Position numbers and translations under genes: made by a program. From Desulfurococcaceae archaeon (GTDB lineage: Archaea; Thermoproteota; Thermoprotei_A; Sulfolobales; Desulfurococcaceae), in contig JAGDWH010000004.1 in NCBI GenBank assembly GCA_023269765.1, forward strand, positions 1 to 61,215: a stretch of DNA of 61,215 nt, given 5' to 3'. Position 1 is the first letter of the stretch, and every line of letters begins with the position of its first letter. Below, in pieces: positions 54,128 to 61,215 of this stretch. The notes below the pieces were generated by a model. It was not told the DNA's origin, did no database searches, and was given only the letters and a program-made list of their open reading frames with translations.

Positions 54128-55444
54128 ATGAGCGTACCACAGAAACCGCACTTGAACCTAATAATAATAGGGCACGTAGACCACGGCAAGAGCACTATGA
54201 CAGGGCAGCTACTGTATCGTCTAGGGTATTTCGATGAAAAAACGCTAAGAGAACTTGAAGAGCTTGCAAAGAAAACGGGTAAAGAAAGCTTTAAGTACGC
54301 GTGGCTACTCGACAGGCTAAAGGAAGAAAGAGAGCGTGGTCTGACAATAGCGCTTTCATACATGAAGTTCGAAACAAAGAAGTACTTCTTCACAATAATT
54401 GATGCACCAGGGCACAGAGACTTTGTCAAGAACATGATTACCGGTGCCAGCCAGGCAGACGCTGCAATACTTGTTGTCAGTGCCAGAAAAGGCGAGTTCG
54501 AGGCTGGCATGAGTGCTGAGGGTCAAACAAGAGAGCACGCAATATTAGCTAGGACCATGGGCATAAACCAGCTAATTGTAGCAGTAAACAAAATGGATGC
54601 CACCGAGCCTCCATATAGTGAAAAGAGGTATAAGGAGATAGTTGAAATACTCTCTAAGTTCCTTAAGAGCATTGGCTACGATCCAAGCAAAATACCCTTC
54701 ATACCAATATCTGCGTGGACAGGCGAAAACTTGATTGAGAGATCGCCTAATATGCCGTGGTACACCGGGCCCGTTCTTGTCGAAGCACTGGACACGCTGC
54801 AAGTGCCTCCAAAGCCTATTGACAAGCCTTTGAGAATACCAGTACAGGACGTTTACTTGATATCTGGAGTGGGTACTGTTGCTGTGGGAAGAGTAGAAAC
54901 CGGTGTCTTAAAGACGGGCGATAGAGTAGTAGTAATGCCACCTGCACTACCCGCTGAAGTAAAGTCTATTGAGACGCACCACGTGAGAATAGAAAAGGCC
55001 GAGCCTGGAGACAACATCGGATTCAACCTCAAGGGCGTTGAGAAAAAGGACGTTAGACGAGGAGACGTTGTTGGACACCCAACGAACCCGCCAACAGTAG
55101 CAGACGAGTTTACAGCGAGAGTGATGATCGTTTGGCACCCAACCGCCATAGCAGTAGGCTACACTCCTGTAATACACATACACACAGCAAGCGTTGCTTG
55201 CAGAATTACAGAAATAGTTGCGAAGATAGACCCGAGAACGGGTAAAGAACTCGAAAAGAACCCGCAGTTCATTAAGCAAGGCGATATTGCAATAGTCAAG
55301 TTCAAGCCCATTAAGCCACTAGTAGTTGAAAAGTACGCGGAGTTCCCAGGACTTGGAAGATTTGCAATGAGAGATATGGGCAAGACCGTTGGCATAGGCC
55401 AAGTACTCGACGTGAAGCCAGCTCAAGTAACAATAAAGAAGTAG
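54128..55444 (+). CDS. tef1: Translation elongation factor 1-alpha
   Basis: A 438-residue archaeal EF-1A that brings aminoacyl-tRNA to the ribosome. G-motifs GHVDHGKST, DAPGHRDFVKNMITGA, VNKMDA and the later SAWTGEN are standard, followed by the two beta barrels (GVGTVAVGRVETGVLKTGD, and the closing PGLGRFAMRDMGKTVGIG). The promoter at 54073 makes ATG 54128 the start and gives the usual MSVPQKPHLNL N-terminus. Confidence 0.97.
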   Translation: MSVPQKPHLNLIIIGHVDHGKSTMTGQLLYRLGYFDEKTLRELEELAKKTGKESFKYAWLLDRLKEERERGLTIALSYMKFETKKYFFTIIDAPGHRDFVKNMITGASQADAAILVVSARKGEFEAGMSAEGQTREHAILARTMGINQLIVAVNKMDATEPPYSEKRYKEIVEILSKFLKSIGYDPSKIPFIPISAWTGENLIERSPNMPWYTGPVLVEALDTLQVPPKPIDKPLRIPVQDVYLISGVGTVAVGRVETGVLKTGDRVVVMPPALPAEVKSIETHHVRIEKAEPGDNIGFNLKGVEKKDVRRGDVVGHPTNPPTVADEFTARVMIVWHPTAIAVGYTPVIHIHTASVACRITEIVAKIDPRTGKELEKNPQFIKQGDIAIVKFKPIKPLVVEKYAEFPGLGRFAMRDMGKTVGIGQVLDVKPAQVTIKK

Positions 55445-55483
55445 GAGAGCACAATAATCCCTGAAGCACAGCAAAGTAAAGAG

Positions 55484-55493
55484 CTTTTTATAG
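55484..55493 (+). promoter_or_regulatory. TATA box of rps10
   Basis: CTTTTTATAG with the transcript start expected near 55514, supporting ATG 55547 (with GCGGTGC six bases before it) as start of S10. Confidence 0.5.
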
Positions 55494-55546
55494 TGTTTAG
55501 CAGCAACTAGTTTGTGCTTATGGAACTGCTTAACGCGGTGCACACC

Positions 55547-55858
55547 ATGTCTGCTGTGAGAATGGTTAAGATCAAAATGTGGAGCACTAATGTACGCGTC
55601 TTAGAAGACTTCATATCTAAGATAGTGGATATTGCAAAGAAAAGCGGAGTTAAGGTCAGTGGTCCAGTACCACTGCCAACTAAGAGGCTTACAATTAGAA
55701 CACTAAAACTCCCACATGGTGAAGGCAAGAAGAAGTATGAAAAATGGGAAATGAGAATTCACAAGAGGCTTCTCTACATAGCCGAAGACGAGAGAGTAAT
55801 GAAGCAGCTAATTAGGCTGAGAGTGCCGCCAGAACTATGGATAGAAATGGAGCTCTGA
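55547..55858 (+). CDS. rps10: Small-subunit ribosomal protein S10
   Basis: A 103-residue S10. KVSGPVPLPTKRLTIRTLKL near residue 34 is the family core and KWEMRIHKRLLYI follows. The frame is open upstream to 55514, but the promoter and ribosome site favour ATG 55547. It follows EF-1A as is usual in archaea and is followed by tRNA-Ser. Confidence 0.96.
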   Translation: MSAVRMVKIKMWSTNVRVLEDFISKIVDIAKKSGVKVSGPVPLPTKRLTIRTLKLPHGEGKKKYEKWEMRIHKRLLYIAEDERVMKQLIRLRVPPELWIEMEL

Positions 55859-55908
55859 AAACAAGAACTAGGCTTAAATTCCTAACTACAACTAAAACTA
55901 TTTTTGAA

Positions 55909-55993
55909 GCCGGGGTGCCCGAGCGGCCTAAGGGGCTGGCCTGGAGAGCCAGTGGGGGTGGCCCCCGCGCGGGTTCGAATCCCGCCCCCGGCG
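55909..55993 (+). tRNA. tRNA-Ser (GGA)
   Basis: Acceptor GCCGGGG/CCCCGGC, anticodon stem CTGGC/GCCAG with loop CTGGAGA and anticodon GGA, a long variable arm GGGGGT/GCCCCC typical of serine, T loop TTCGAAT, discriminator G. No intron and no encoded CCA. A TATA-like GGCTTAAATTCC at 55871-55882 precedes it. Confidence 0.95.
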
Positions 55994-56067
55994 CTCTGCT
56001 TTCTAAGCATACTACTCTTTGAACGGTATGGGAGTTTACATCTGCTCTGAAGGCGCGTAATTGCTAA

Positions 56068-56078
56068 CCTTTAAAAGC
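56068..56078 (+). promoter_or_regulatory. TATA box of the rps13 operon
   Basis: CCTTTAAAAGC predicts a transcript start near 56100, so the earlier in-frame start at 56061 cannot be used and ATG 56148 is favoured. Confidence 0.55.
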
Positions 56079-56147
56079 AACTTACGTCTTTTAGTTTGTC
56101 CAGGTTGTAGGCTGTACCACAAAATTGCTTACTATGCGGTGCATGAA

Positions 56148-56621
56148 ATGTCGAGAGCGTTCAGAGGAATAATAAGAGTGCTTGATACGGACGTAGATGG
56201 AGAGCTTCCATTAATTTATGGCTTAGCGTCAGTTAAGGGCGTAGGCTACAATTTCGCACTAGCCGTATGCAGAGCCCTTAACTTAGATCCACAAATGAAA
56301 ATTGGCTTCTTAACAGACGAGGAAATTAAGGTAATTGAGCGCGTTGTCAAAAACCCAAATGAATATGGCATTCCCGCGTGGATGTATAACCGCAGAAAAG
56401 ACTGTGCAACAGGCCTAGACATGCACCTCTATGGTGCTCAGCTAATTTACTACGTGAGAGAAGACATCGAGCGCTTAAAGAGGATTAAGAGCTGGCATGG
56501 CATAAGGCATGCACTCGGTCTTAAGGTAAGAGGCCAGAGGACTAGAACCACAGGTAGAGTTGGAGTTACAGTTGGTGTCAGGAGGAAGAAGACGGCACCA
56601 ACGGGTGGCTCTGGGAAGTAG
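56148..56621 (+). CDS. rps13: Small-subunit ribosomal protein S13
   Basis: A 157-residue S13 of the subunit head. IIRVLDTDVDGELPLIYGLA, GVGYNFALAVCRALNLDP and the basic end GLKVRGQRTRTTGRVGVTVG are typical. ATG 56148 follows GGTG at 56138. It opens the S13-S4-S11-rpoD cluster. Confidence 0.96.
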   Translation: MSRAFRGIIRVLDTDVDGELPLIYGLASVKGVGYNFALAVCRALNLDPQMKIGFLTDEEIKVIERVVKNPNEYGIPAWMYNRRKDCATGLDMHLYGAQLIYYVREDIERLKRIKSWHGIRHALGLKVRGQRTRTTGRVGVTVGVRRKKTAPTGGSGK

Positions 56622-56635
56622 AGGGCTGATTAAGC

Positions 56636-57151
56636 ATGGGCGACCCTAAGAAGTCTAGAAGAACCTGGGAAGGGCCGAGGCATCCCTGGCGTAAAGATAG
56701 ACTAATAGAAGAGTCGCAGCTCCTCGGGCTTTATGGTTTGAGAAACAAGAGAGAGCTTTGGAAGGCCTTATCCATAATTAGGCGCTTTAGGCATAGGGCA
56801 AGGTCCCTTCTCGCAGCACCGCCTGAGGTCAGAGAGGCTGGAGGGATGGCGCTGATAAGTAGGCTCGTTAAACTCGGATTGCTCAAGGAAGGTGCTAAGC
56901 TCGATGATGTTCTGAATCTGCGCGTTGAAGACTTGCTCGAGAGGAGGCTTCAAACAATAGTCTATAGGAAGGGGCTTGCTAAATCTATTTACGAAGCAAG
57001 ACAGCTCATCGTGCACGGCCACATAGCAATTGGTGGCAGGAGAATTAGGTCTCCCGGCTACCTGGTCCCCATAGACGAGGAGCCACTCATCAACTACTAC
57101 TACAAGAGCACACGGGTCGAGGCTTTACAAGAGTCTCAGAGTGGCGCTTAA
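56636..57151 (+). CDS. rps4: Small-subunit ribosomal protein S4
   Basis: A 171-residue S4. Its S4 RNA-binding domain is [20 protein letters not shown] near residue 120, and [20 protein letters not shown] is the archaeal N-terminus. ATG start, 14 nt after rps13. Confidence 0.96.
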   Translation: MGDPKKSRRTWEGPRHPWRKDRLIEESQLLGLYGLRNKRELWKALSIIRRFRHRARSLLAAPPEVREAGGMALISRLVKLGLLKEGAKLDDVLNLRVEDLLERRLQTIVYRKGLAKSIYEARQLIVHGHIAIGGRRIRSPGYLVPIDEEPLINYYYKSTRVEALQESQSGA

Positions 57152-57165
57152 CGAGGTGATACCGA

Positions 57166-57567
57166 GTGGCATTTTCGCTTAGAGAGCTCAAGTGGGGAGT
57201 GGCGCACATCTACAGTAGTTCTAACAACACGATAATACACATAACAGACCTCTCAGGCGCGGAAACCGTGAGCTTTTGGAGTGGAGGTAGAGTCGTCAAG
57301 GCCGACCGCGAGAAACCAAGCCCCTATGCAGCCATGCTAGCTGCATCTAAAGCCTCAATAGAAGCCATGGAAAAAGGCATTACTGCTCTACACATTAAAG
57401 TAAGAGCCCCTGGGGGTCATGGGCCAAAAACGCCAGGACCCGGAGCTCAGGCCGCCATTAGAGCCCTCGCGAGATCGGGCTTTATAATTGGGAGAATAGA
57501 AGATGTGACGCCAATACCACACGACACCACGAGAAGGCCTGGTGGCAGGAGGGGTAGAAGGCTCTAG
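57166..57567 (+). CDS. rps11: Small-subunit ribosomal protein S11
   Basis: A 133-residue S11. [40 protein letters not shown] and the closing [20 protein letters not shown] are near-universal. GTG start with GAGGTGA before it, 14 nt after rps4. Confidence 0.97.
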   Translation: MAFSLRELKWGVAHIYSSSNNTIIHITDLSGAETVSFWSGGRVVKADREKPSPYAAMLAASKASIEAMEKGITALHIKVRAPGGHGPKTPGPGAQAAIRALARSGFIIGRIEDVTPIPHDTTRRPGGRRGRRL

Positions 57568-57581
57568 AGCAGCGTGAGACC

Positions 57582-58427
57582 TTGAAAATAAGAGTAGAAG
57601 TACTAGAGCGCGCGCCACTAAGGCTTAAAATGCTAATTAAGGGGTTGCCGTTACACGTCGTGAACTCCGTTAGGAGGGCTGCGATGAGCGAGGTCAGCAC
57701 AATGGCCATAGACTACGTGATATTTGTTGAAAACTCGAGCGTCTTTTACGACGAGTACATTGCCCATAGACTGGGCTTAATACCGCTAACTAGCGAAAAT
57801 GCGCACCTAAAGTACAAGCCGCCGGAAGAGTGCGCAGAAGCAGGAGCTAGGAAGGTCTTTTCTCCAGATTGCTTTGCAAAGTTCGATTTAGAGGCCGAAG
57901 GCCCCGAGAGCGGTGTCCTGACTATTTACAGCGGAGACCTCATTCCAAGTGATCCCGACGTGGTCCCAGTATACAAGAACATTCCAATACTCAAGTTAAT
58001 TAAGGGACAGAGAGTAAAACTCGAAGCCCTCGCGAGACTGGGAAGAGGTAAAGAGCACTTTAAGTGGAGTCCTGTCAGCATTGCTGCTCACAAGTACGTT
58101 CCCACAATAACCATTAGAGAGGAACTGTGCACTAAGTGCTACAAGTGCGTTGATGCGTGTCCAAGATCTGTTTTCAAGGTATTATCTAACGATAAGGTTG
58201 TAGTTGACGAGTCTAGGCTTCTCGAGTGTAGCTTGTGCAAGCTCTGCGAAGATGTGTGCGAACATAAAGCTATTAAAGTCGAGCACAAAGATGACGAGTT
58301 CATCTTGTTGCTTGAACCCACCGGAGCGCTTAGTGCAAAAAGAGTTCTTACAGAGGCCGCAGATATTCTGGTAAAGAAATTGGATGAATTGAAAGAGAAA
58401 CTAGTGAAAGCAGGTGTTGTATTGTGA
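57582..58427 (+). CDS. rpoD: DNA-directed RNA polymerase subunit D with two Fe-S motifs
   Basis: A 281-residue subunit D, the Rpb3/alpha-like assembly platform. HVVNSVRRAAMSEVSTMAID near residue 27 is the alpha motif. Domain 3 (about residues 180-230) carries two complete ferredoxin-type sets, CTKCYKCVDACP and CSLCKLCEDVCE, so it may bind two 4Fe-4S clusters. Some archaea keep one cluster and others none. TTG start, 14 nt after rps11; end overlaps rpl18e. Confidence 0.97.
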   Translation: MKIRVEVLERAPLRLKMLIKGLPLHVVNSVRRAAMSEVSTMAIDYVIFVENSSVFYDEYIAHRLGLIPLTSENAHLKYKPPEECAEAGARKVFSPDCFAKFDLEAEGPESGVLTIYSGDLIPSDPDVVPVYKNIPILKLIKGQRVKLEALARLGRGKEHFKWSPVSIAAHKYVPTITIREELCTKCYKCVDACPRSVFKVLSNDKVVVDESRLLECSLCKLCEDVCEHKAIKVEHKDDEFILLLEPTGALSAKRVLTEAADILVKKLDELKEKLVKAGVVL

Positions 58428-58792
58428 CCATCGAATTGGGTAAGAAGACAAATCTCACGCTCAGGCTACTCATAGAGACTCTACTAGACTACTACAGGAA
58501 ATATAATGCAAGTGCGTGGAGGGCTATTGCAGAAGAACTGGCAAAATCCTCTAGGAGGAGAAGAGCAGTAAACGTGAGCAAGATCAATAGGCACACAAAA
58601 CCCGGAGACTACGTAGTAGTGCCTGGAAAGGTACTGAGCGCGGGCGAATTAGACCACCCCGTGGTGGTTGCTGCCTTGGGCTTTTCAAAGGCTGCGATCG
58701 AGAAAATACAGCGGGCTGGTGGCAGGGCCATAAGTATATTTGAGCTACTCAAAGAAAACCCTGAAGGGCGCGGTATCAAGATTATAGGGTGA
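58424..58792 (+). CDS. rpl18e: Large-subunit ribosomal protein L18e
   Basis: A 122-residue L18e (related to bacterial L15). VNVSKINRHTKPGDYVVVPG near residue 46 and KVLSAGELDHPVVVAALGFS identify it. GTG start overlaps the rpoD stop by 4 nt. Confidence 0.96.
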   Translation: MTIELGKKTNLTLRLLIETLLDYYRKYNASAWRAIAEELAKSSRRRRAVNVSKINRHTKPGDYVVVPGKVLSAGELDHPVVVAALGFSKAAIEKIQRAGGRAISIFELLKENPEGRGIKIIG

Positions 58793-58797
58793 TGCCC

Positions 58798-59259
58798 ATG
58801 AGTAGCGTTGTTCACGAAAAAGTGCTCTACGTAGATGCCAGCGGCATGATTCTGGGTAGGCTAGCAAGTATTGTAGCGAAGAAGCTACTATCGGGGTATA
58901 GAGTTTACGTCGTGAACATTGAAAAGGCTGTTTTGAGCGGAGATAAGCAGAGAGTAGTTAACGGATATAAATTGCTGTTTAAAGTCAAGACGCACGTAAA
59001 CCCGGAGAAGTCAGGGATTCGGAGGCCTAGAAGTCCAGTAAGTATCTTCAAGAGAGCTGTAAGAGGAATGCTGCCCGTGGATAAGCCTCGTGGAAGAGAG
59101 GCCATTAAGAGATTAAGAGTTTTCGTGGGCGTTCCAAAAGAGCTTCAAAATAAGAGTTTTGTCACGTTTCCAGAAGCTGCTTATACTAGGCTTAGTGGAG
59201 AATTCATAACAGTTGAAGAGCTCGCACGTGCAATGGGATGGAGGGGGTGCGTGAAGTGA
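58798..59259 (+). CDS. rpl13: Large-subunit ribosomal protein L13
   Basis: A 153-residue L13. VLYVDASGMILGRLASIVAK and VVNIEKAVLSGDKQRVVNGY are diagnostic. ATG 58798 follows AGGGTGA; the in-frame GTG 58789 and ATG 58792 lie in that site and in the rpl18e stop. Confidence 0.96.
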   Translation: MSSVVHEKVLYVDASGMILGRLASIVAKKLLSGYRVYVVNIEKAVLSGDKQRVVNGYKLLFKVKTHVNPEKSGIRRPRSPVSIFKRAVRGMLPVDKPRGREAIKRLRVFVGVPKELQNKSFVTFPEAAYTRLSGEFITVEELARAMGWRGCVK

Positions 59260-59690
59260 GTCAGCAAGCCGAATCCACGCATACATATAAGATCGTCGTT
59301 GCAACAGGGAAGAGAAAAACCAGCATAGCTAGGGCTGTAATAAAGCCCGGAGAAGGCAGAGTGTGGATAAACAACGTACCACTAGAAGTATACCCAATTG
59401 AAATGGCAAGGGAGAAGGTTGCCGAGCCGCTGTACTTAGCGGGCAACTTGGTAAAGATGATTGACATAAAAGTCAATGTAAAAGGCGGCGGTGTCATGAG
59501 CCAGGCTGATGCGTGCAGAATGGCTATTGCGAGGGGGTTAGTTGAGTACTTCAGCGAGTACAGTGAAGAGCTGAAGAAGATCTTCAAAGAATATGACAGA
59601 ACAATGCTCAGCGGAGATCCTAGGCAGACAGAGCCGGAGAAGTGGGGCAGGTATAGCGCTAGAAGGAGATGGCAGAAGAGCTATAGGTGA
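59256..59690 (+). CDS. rps9: Small-subunit ribosomal protein S9
   Basis: A 144-residue S9. ATGKRKTSIARAVIKPGEGR near residue 17, GGGVMSQADACRMAIARGL and the basic WGRYSARRRWQKSYR end are the family marks. GTG 59256 overlaps the rpl13 stop and has GGGGGTG ahead of it; ATG 59238 is an unlikely alternative. Confidence 0.97.
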   Translation: MSQQAESTHTYKIVVATGKRKTSIARAVIKPGEGRVWINNVPLEVYPIEMAREKVAEPLYLAGNLVKMIDIKVNVKGGGVMSQADACRMAIARGLVEYFSEYSEELKKIFKEYDRTMLSGDPRQTEPEKWGRYSARRRWQKSYR

Positions 59691-59695
59691 TTGGC

Positions 59696-59896
59696 GTGCT
59701 TTTCCCTGTCAGGTGCTTTACTTGTGGAGCCCCCATAGGGCACTTGTGGGAGGAGTACATCAAGAGAGTCAAGCAAGGAGAGCACCCGAGCAAAGTTCTA
59801 GACTCTCTTGGCGTGAAGAGGTATTGTTGCAGAAGAATGTTCTTATCTCACGTGGAGATTGCGGACGAAATCTTGTACTTCCCGAAAATCTCGTAA
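59696..59896 (+). CDS. rpoN: DNA-directed RNA polymerase subunit N (Rpb10 homologue)
   Basis: A 66-residue zinc-binding subunit with FPVRCFTCGAPIG at the start and the adjacent cysteines of RYCCRRMFLSH near residue 45, the Rpb10 signature. GTG 59696 with GGTGA before it is preferred to GTG 59687. It is followed directly by rps2; the usual rpoK and enolase between them are missing here. Confidence 0.95.
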   Translation: MLFPVRCFTCGAPIGHLWEEYIKRVKQGEHPSKVLDSLGVKRYCCRRMFLSHVEIADEILYFPKIS

Positions 59897-59910
59897 TAGA
59901 GGTGATTTGA

Positions 59911-60531
59911 GTGAGTGAAGAAGCAGAAGTAGGGGTAATAGAGCTCCTCGTTCCAATAGACAAGTACCTCTCAGCAGGAGTTCACATAGGCACTCACATA
60001 TGTACTAAGTTCATGGAGCCCTTTGTGTACAAAGTGAGATCCGATGGAGTGTACATACTAGATGTGAAGAAAATCGATGAAAGGCTGAGAATTGCAGGTA
60101 AGTTTCTTGCAAGATTTGACCCAACGAAAATAGCTGCTGTTTCTGTGAGGCTTTATGGACGTAAACCTGTTCAAAAAATGTGCCAATACTTACAGTGCAA
60201 GGCTTTTACAGGGCGCTTCCTCCCAGGGACATTTACAAACCCAAGCCTTAAGTGGTACTTCGAGCCCGAAGTAGTAGTGCTAACAGACCCCAGAGCAGAT
60301 GTTCAAGCACTCGAAGAAGCGGCAAAAATGGGCATACCCGTAGTGGCCTTCGCGGACACAGATAACAAAACAGAGTACGTAGACCTGGTTATACCAGCAA
60401 ATAACAAGGGCAGGAGGAGCCTGGCCCTGCTTTACTGGATTTTAACAAGACAAGTACTTAGAGAGAGGGGCATTATACCTAAGGACGTTGAGCTACCAGA
60501 GCCCCCCAGCGCATTCGAGACTGAAGTATAA
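59911..60531 (+). CDS. rps2: Small-subunit ribosomal protein S2
   Basis: A 206-residue S2 (eukaryotic SA family). [31 protein letters not shown] and [21 protein letters not shown] are typical. GTG start with GGTGA ten bases before. The 153 bases after it hold no gene but probably the MEMO promoter. Confidence 0.96.
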   Translation: MSEEAEVGVIELLVPIDKYLSAGVHIGTHICTKFMEPFVYKVRSDGVYILDVKKIDERLRIAGKFLARFDPTKIAAVSVRLYGRKPVQKMCQYLQCKAFTGRFLPGTFTNPSLKWYFEPEVVVLTDPRADVQALEEAAKMGIPVVAFADTDNKTEYVDLVIPANNKGRRSLALLYWILTRQVLRERGIIPKDVELPEPPSAFETEV

Positions 60532-60684
60532 CAAAACAGTAGCTCAATACTCTGAGGGCTCACTCGCGTATTTCTCTCGCAAGATCGCAACTAGGTCTTA
60601 CAAAATCAGTACCTCATTAATGTTGCTGTTAATTAAGCACGACATCAAATCTTAACTCTAGAACAGGGGTTAGAGGCGATCTTC

Positions 60685-61215
60685 GTGAGAATTAGAAACC
60701 CCGTGGTGGCGGGGTATTTCTACCCACGCGAAGAAAAGAAGCTCGTGGAGATAATCGAGTGGGCCTTTAAACACAGGCTAGGGCCGGGTACCTTACCGCA
60801 GACTTCTCTAGTGAGGGACAAGTCTGTTATAGGCTACGTGGTTCCTCACGCCGGCTATACATATAGCGGTCCTGTAGCTGCTCACGCTTACCATGACATG
60901 GCGTTAAGGGGTGCTCCAGAAACCATCGTAATACTTGGTACGAACCATACCGGCTATGGGAGGCCCATATCCGTGTACCCAGGAGGTGCTTGGAAGACCC
61001 CGCTTGGATTGCTCGAAGTAGATTCGGAGCTAGGCAAGAAAATCGTTGAAAACAGCGAGCTCGCGGATTTAGACACCTATGCCCACCTCGAAGAGCACTC
61101 CGTAGAAGTGCAATTGCCTTTCATTCAGTACATCTTCAAAGACAGGCCACCCAAAATTCTGCCAATTGTAGTAGGCGTACACACACCAGAAGCCGCTGCA
61201 GACCTTGCTAAGTCC
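60685..61215 (+). CDS. MEMO1-family protein, N-terminal part
   Basis: The frame starts at GTG 60685 and is open to the window end (177 codons of about 280). It begins RNPVVAGYFYPREEKKLVEI and has VVPHAGYTYSGPVAAHAYH, LGTNHTGYG, and EEHSVEVQLPFIQYI, the conserved His-containing motifs of the MEMO/COG1355 family, related to extradiol dioxygenases. The archaeal function is not settled; the gene commonly follows rps2 and precedes mevalonate kinase. Confidence 0.92.
   Translation, partial: MRIRNPVVAGYFYPREEKKLVEIIEWAFKHRLGPGTLPQTSLVRDKSVIGYVVPHAGYTYSGPVAAHAYHDMALRGAPETIVILGTNHTGYGRPISVYPGGAWKTPLGLLEVDSELGKKIVENSELADLDTYAHLEEHSVEVQLPFIQYIFKDRPPKILPIVVGVHTPEAAADLAKS

Overview
The window is a gene-dense stretch of archaeal chromosome, almost certainly from a (hyper)thermophilic member of the Thermoproteota (crenarchaea). 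The lineage markers are a CdvA-like PRC-barrel/coiled-coil protein, a crenarchaeal TFE-beta with Fe-S cysteines, a TFB whose zinc ribbon lacks two cysteines, rpoA split into A' and A'' beside an unsplit rpoB, an RpoD with two ferredoxin-type clusters, short tRNA introns with an archaeal splicing endonuclease, and C/D-type guide RNA. Start codons are often GTG or TTG with GGTG-type Shine-Dalgarno sites, and promoters carry TTTAAA or TTTATA-like TATA boxes about 26 nt before the inferred transcript start. The genus cannot be fixed from sequence alone. No IS element, prophage, CRISPR array or rRNA gene was seen.

Layout. 1-7 kb: end of a thermosome gene, rpoK overlapping an M50 site-2 protease, topoisomerase IA, a leftward group (small membrane protein, zinc-ribbon protein, signal peptidase), enolase and a two-TM protein. 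7-16 kb: CdvA-like protein, TldD/TldE, ADP-forming acyl-CoA synthetase alpha and beta, a coiled-coil protein, a cis-prenyltransferase, S8e, SRP19, then a roughly 300-base non-coding stretch with a structured-RNA candidate in front of gar1. 16-25 kb: TFB, TFE-beta, a B12-type radical SAM protein, a HAD hydrolase with a canonical C/D box sRNA at its 5' end, TatD, an HTH/coiled-coil protein, CTP synthase, a phosphoribosyltransferase and a KaiC-type ATPase. 25-38 kb: Cdc48, TmcA, Sua5, a Cys-rich protein, EndA, a DUF47 protein, an unusual radical SAM enzyme, small conserved proteins and GlyRS. 38-44 kb: an agmatinase-family gene without a canonical start, the tiny rpoP gene, aIF1, a second TFB, tRNA-Gln, GTP-type PEPCK, a DUF99 protein, Orc1/Cdc6 and tRNA-Ala.

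44-61 kb is the information-processing superoperon: rpoH-rpoB-rpoA1-rpoA2-rpl30e-nusA-rps12-rps7, EF-1A, rps10, tRNA-Ser, rps13-rps4-rps11-rpoD-rpl18e-rpl13-rps9-rpoN-rps2, then a MEMO-family gene that runs off the end. With rpoK and rpoP the window encodes eight RNA polymerase subunits plus two TFBs, TFE-beta and a NusA-like protein. tRNA and ribosome maturation are also represented (EndA, TmcA, Sua5, Gar1, guide RNAs).

Most of the window is conserved core genome. The points of interest are local: a radical SAM enzyme whose cluster motif is interrupted by a Cys-rich insertion, the guide RNA embedded at the 5' end of a coding gene, RNA candidates next to gar1 and near 31.5 kb, an agmatinase frame with no usable start codon, and rpoK and eno lying some 55 kb from their usual place between rpoN and rps2. 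No clearly new multi-gene system was found.
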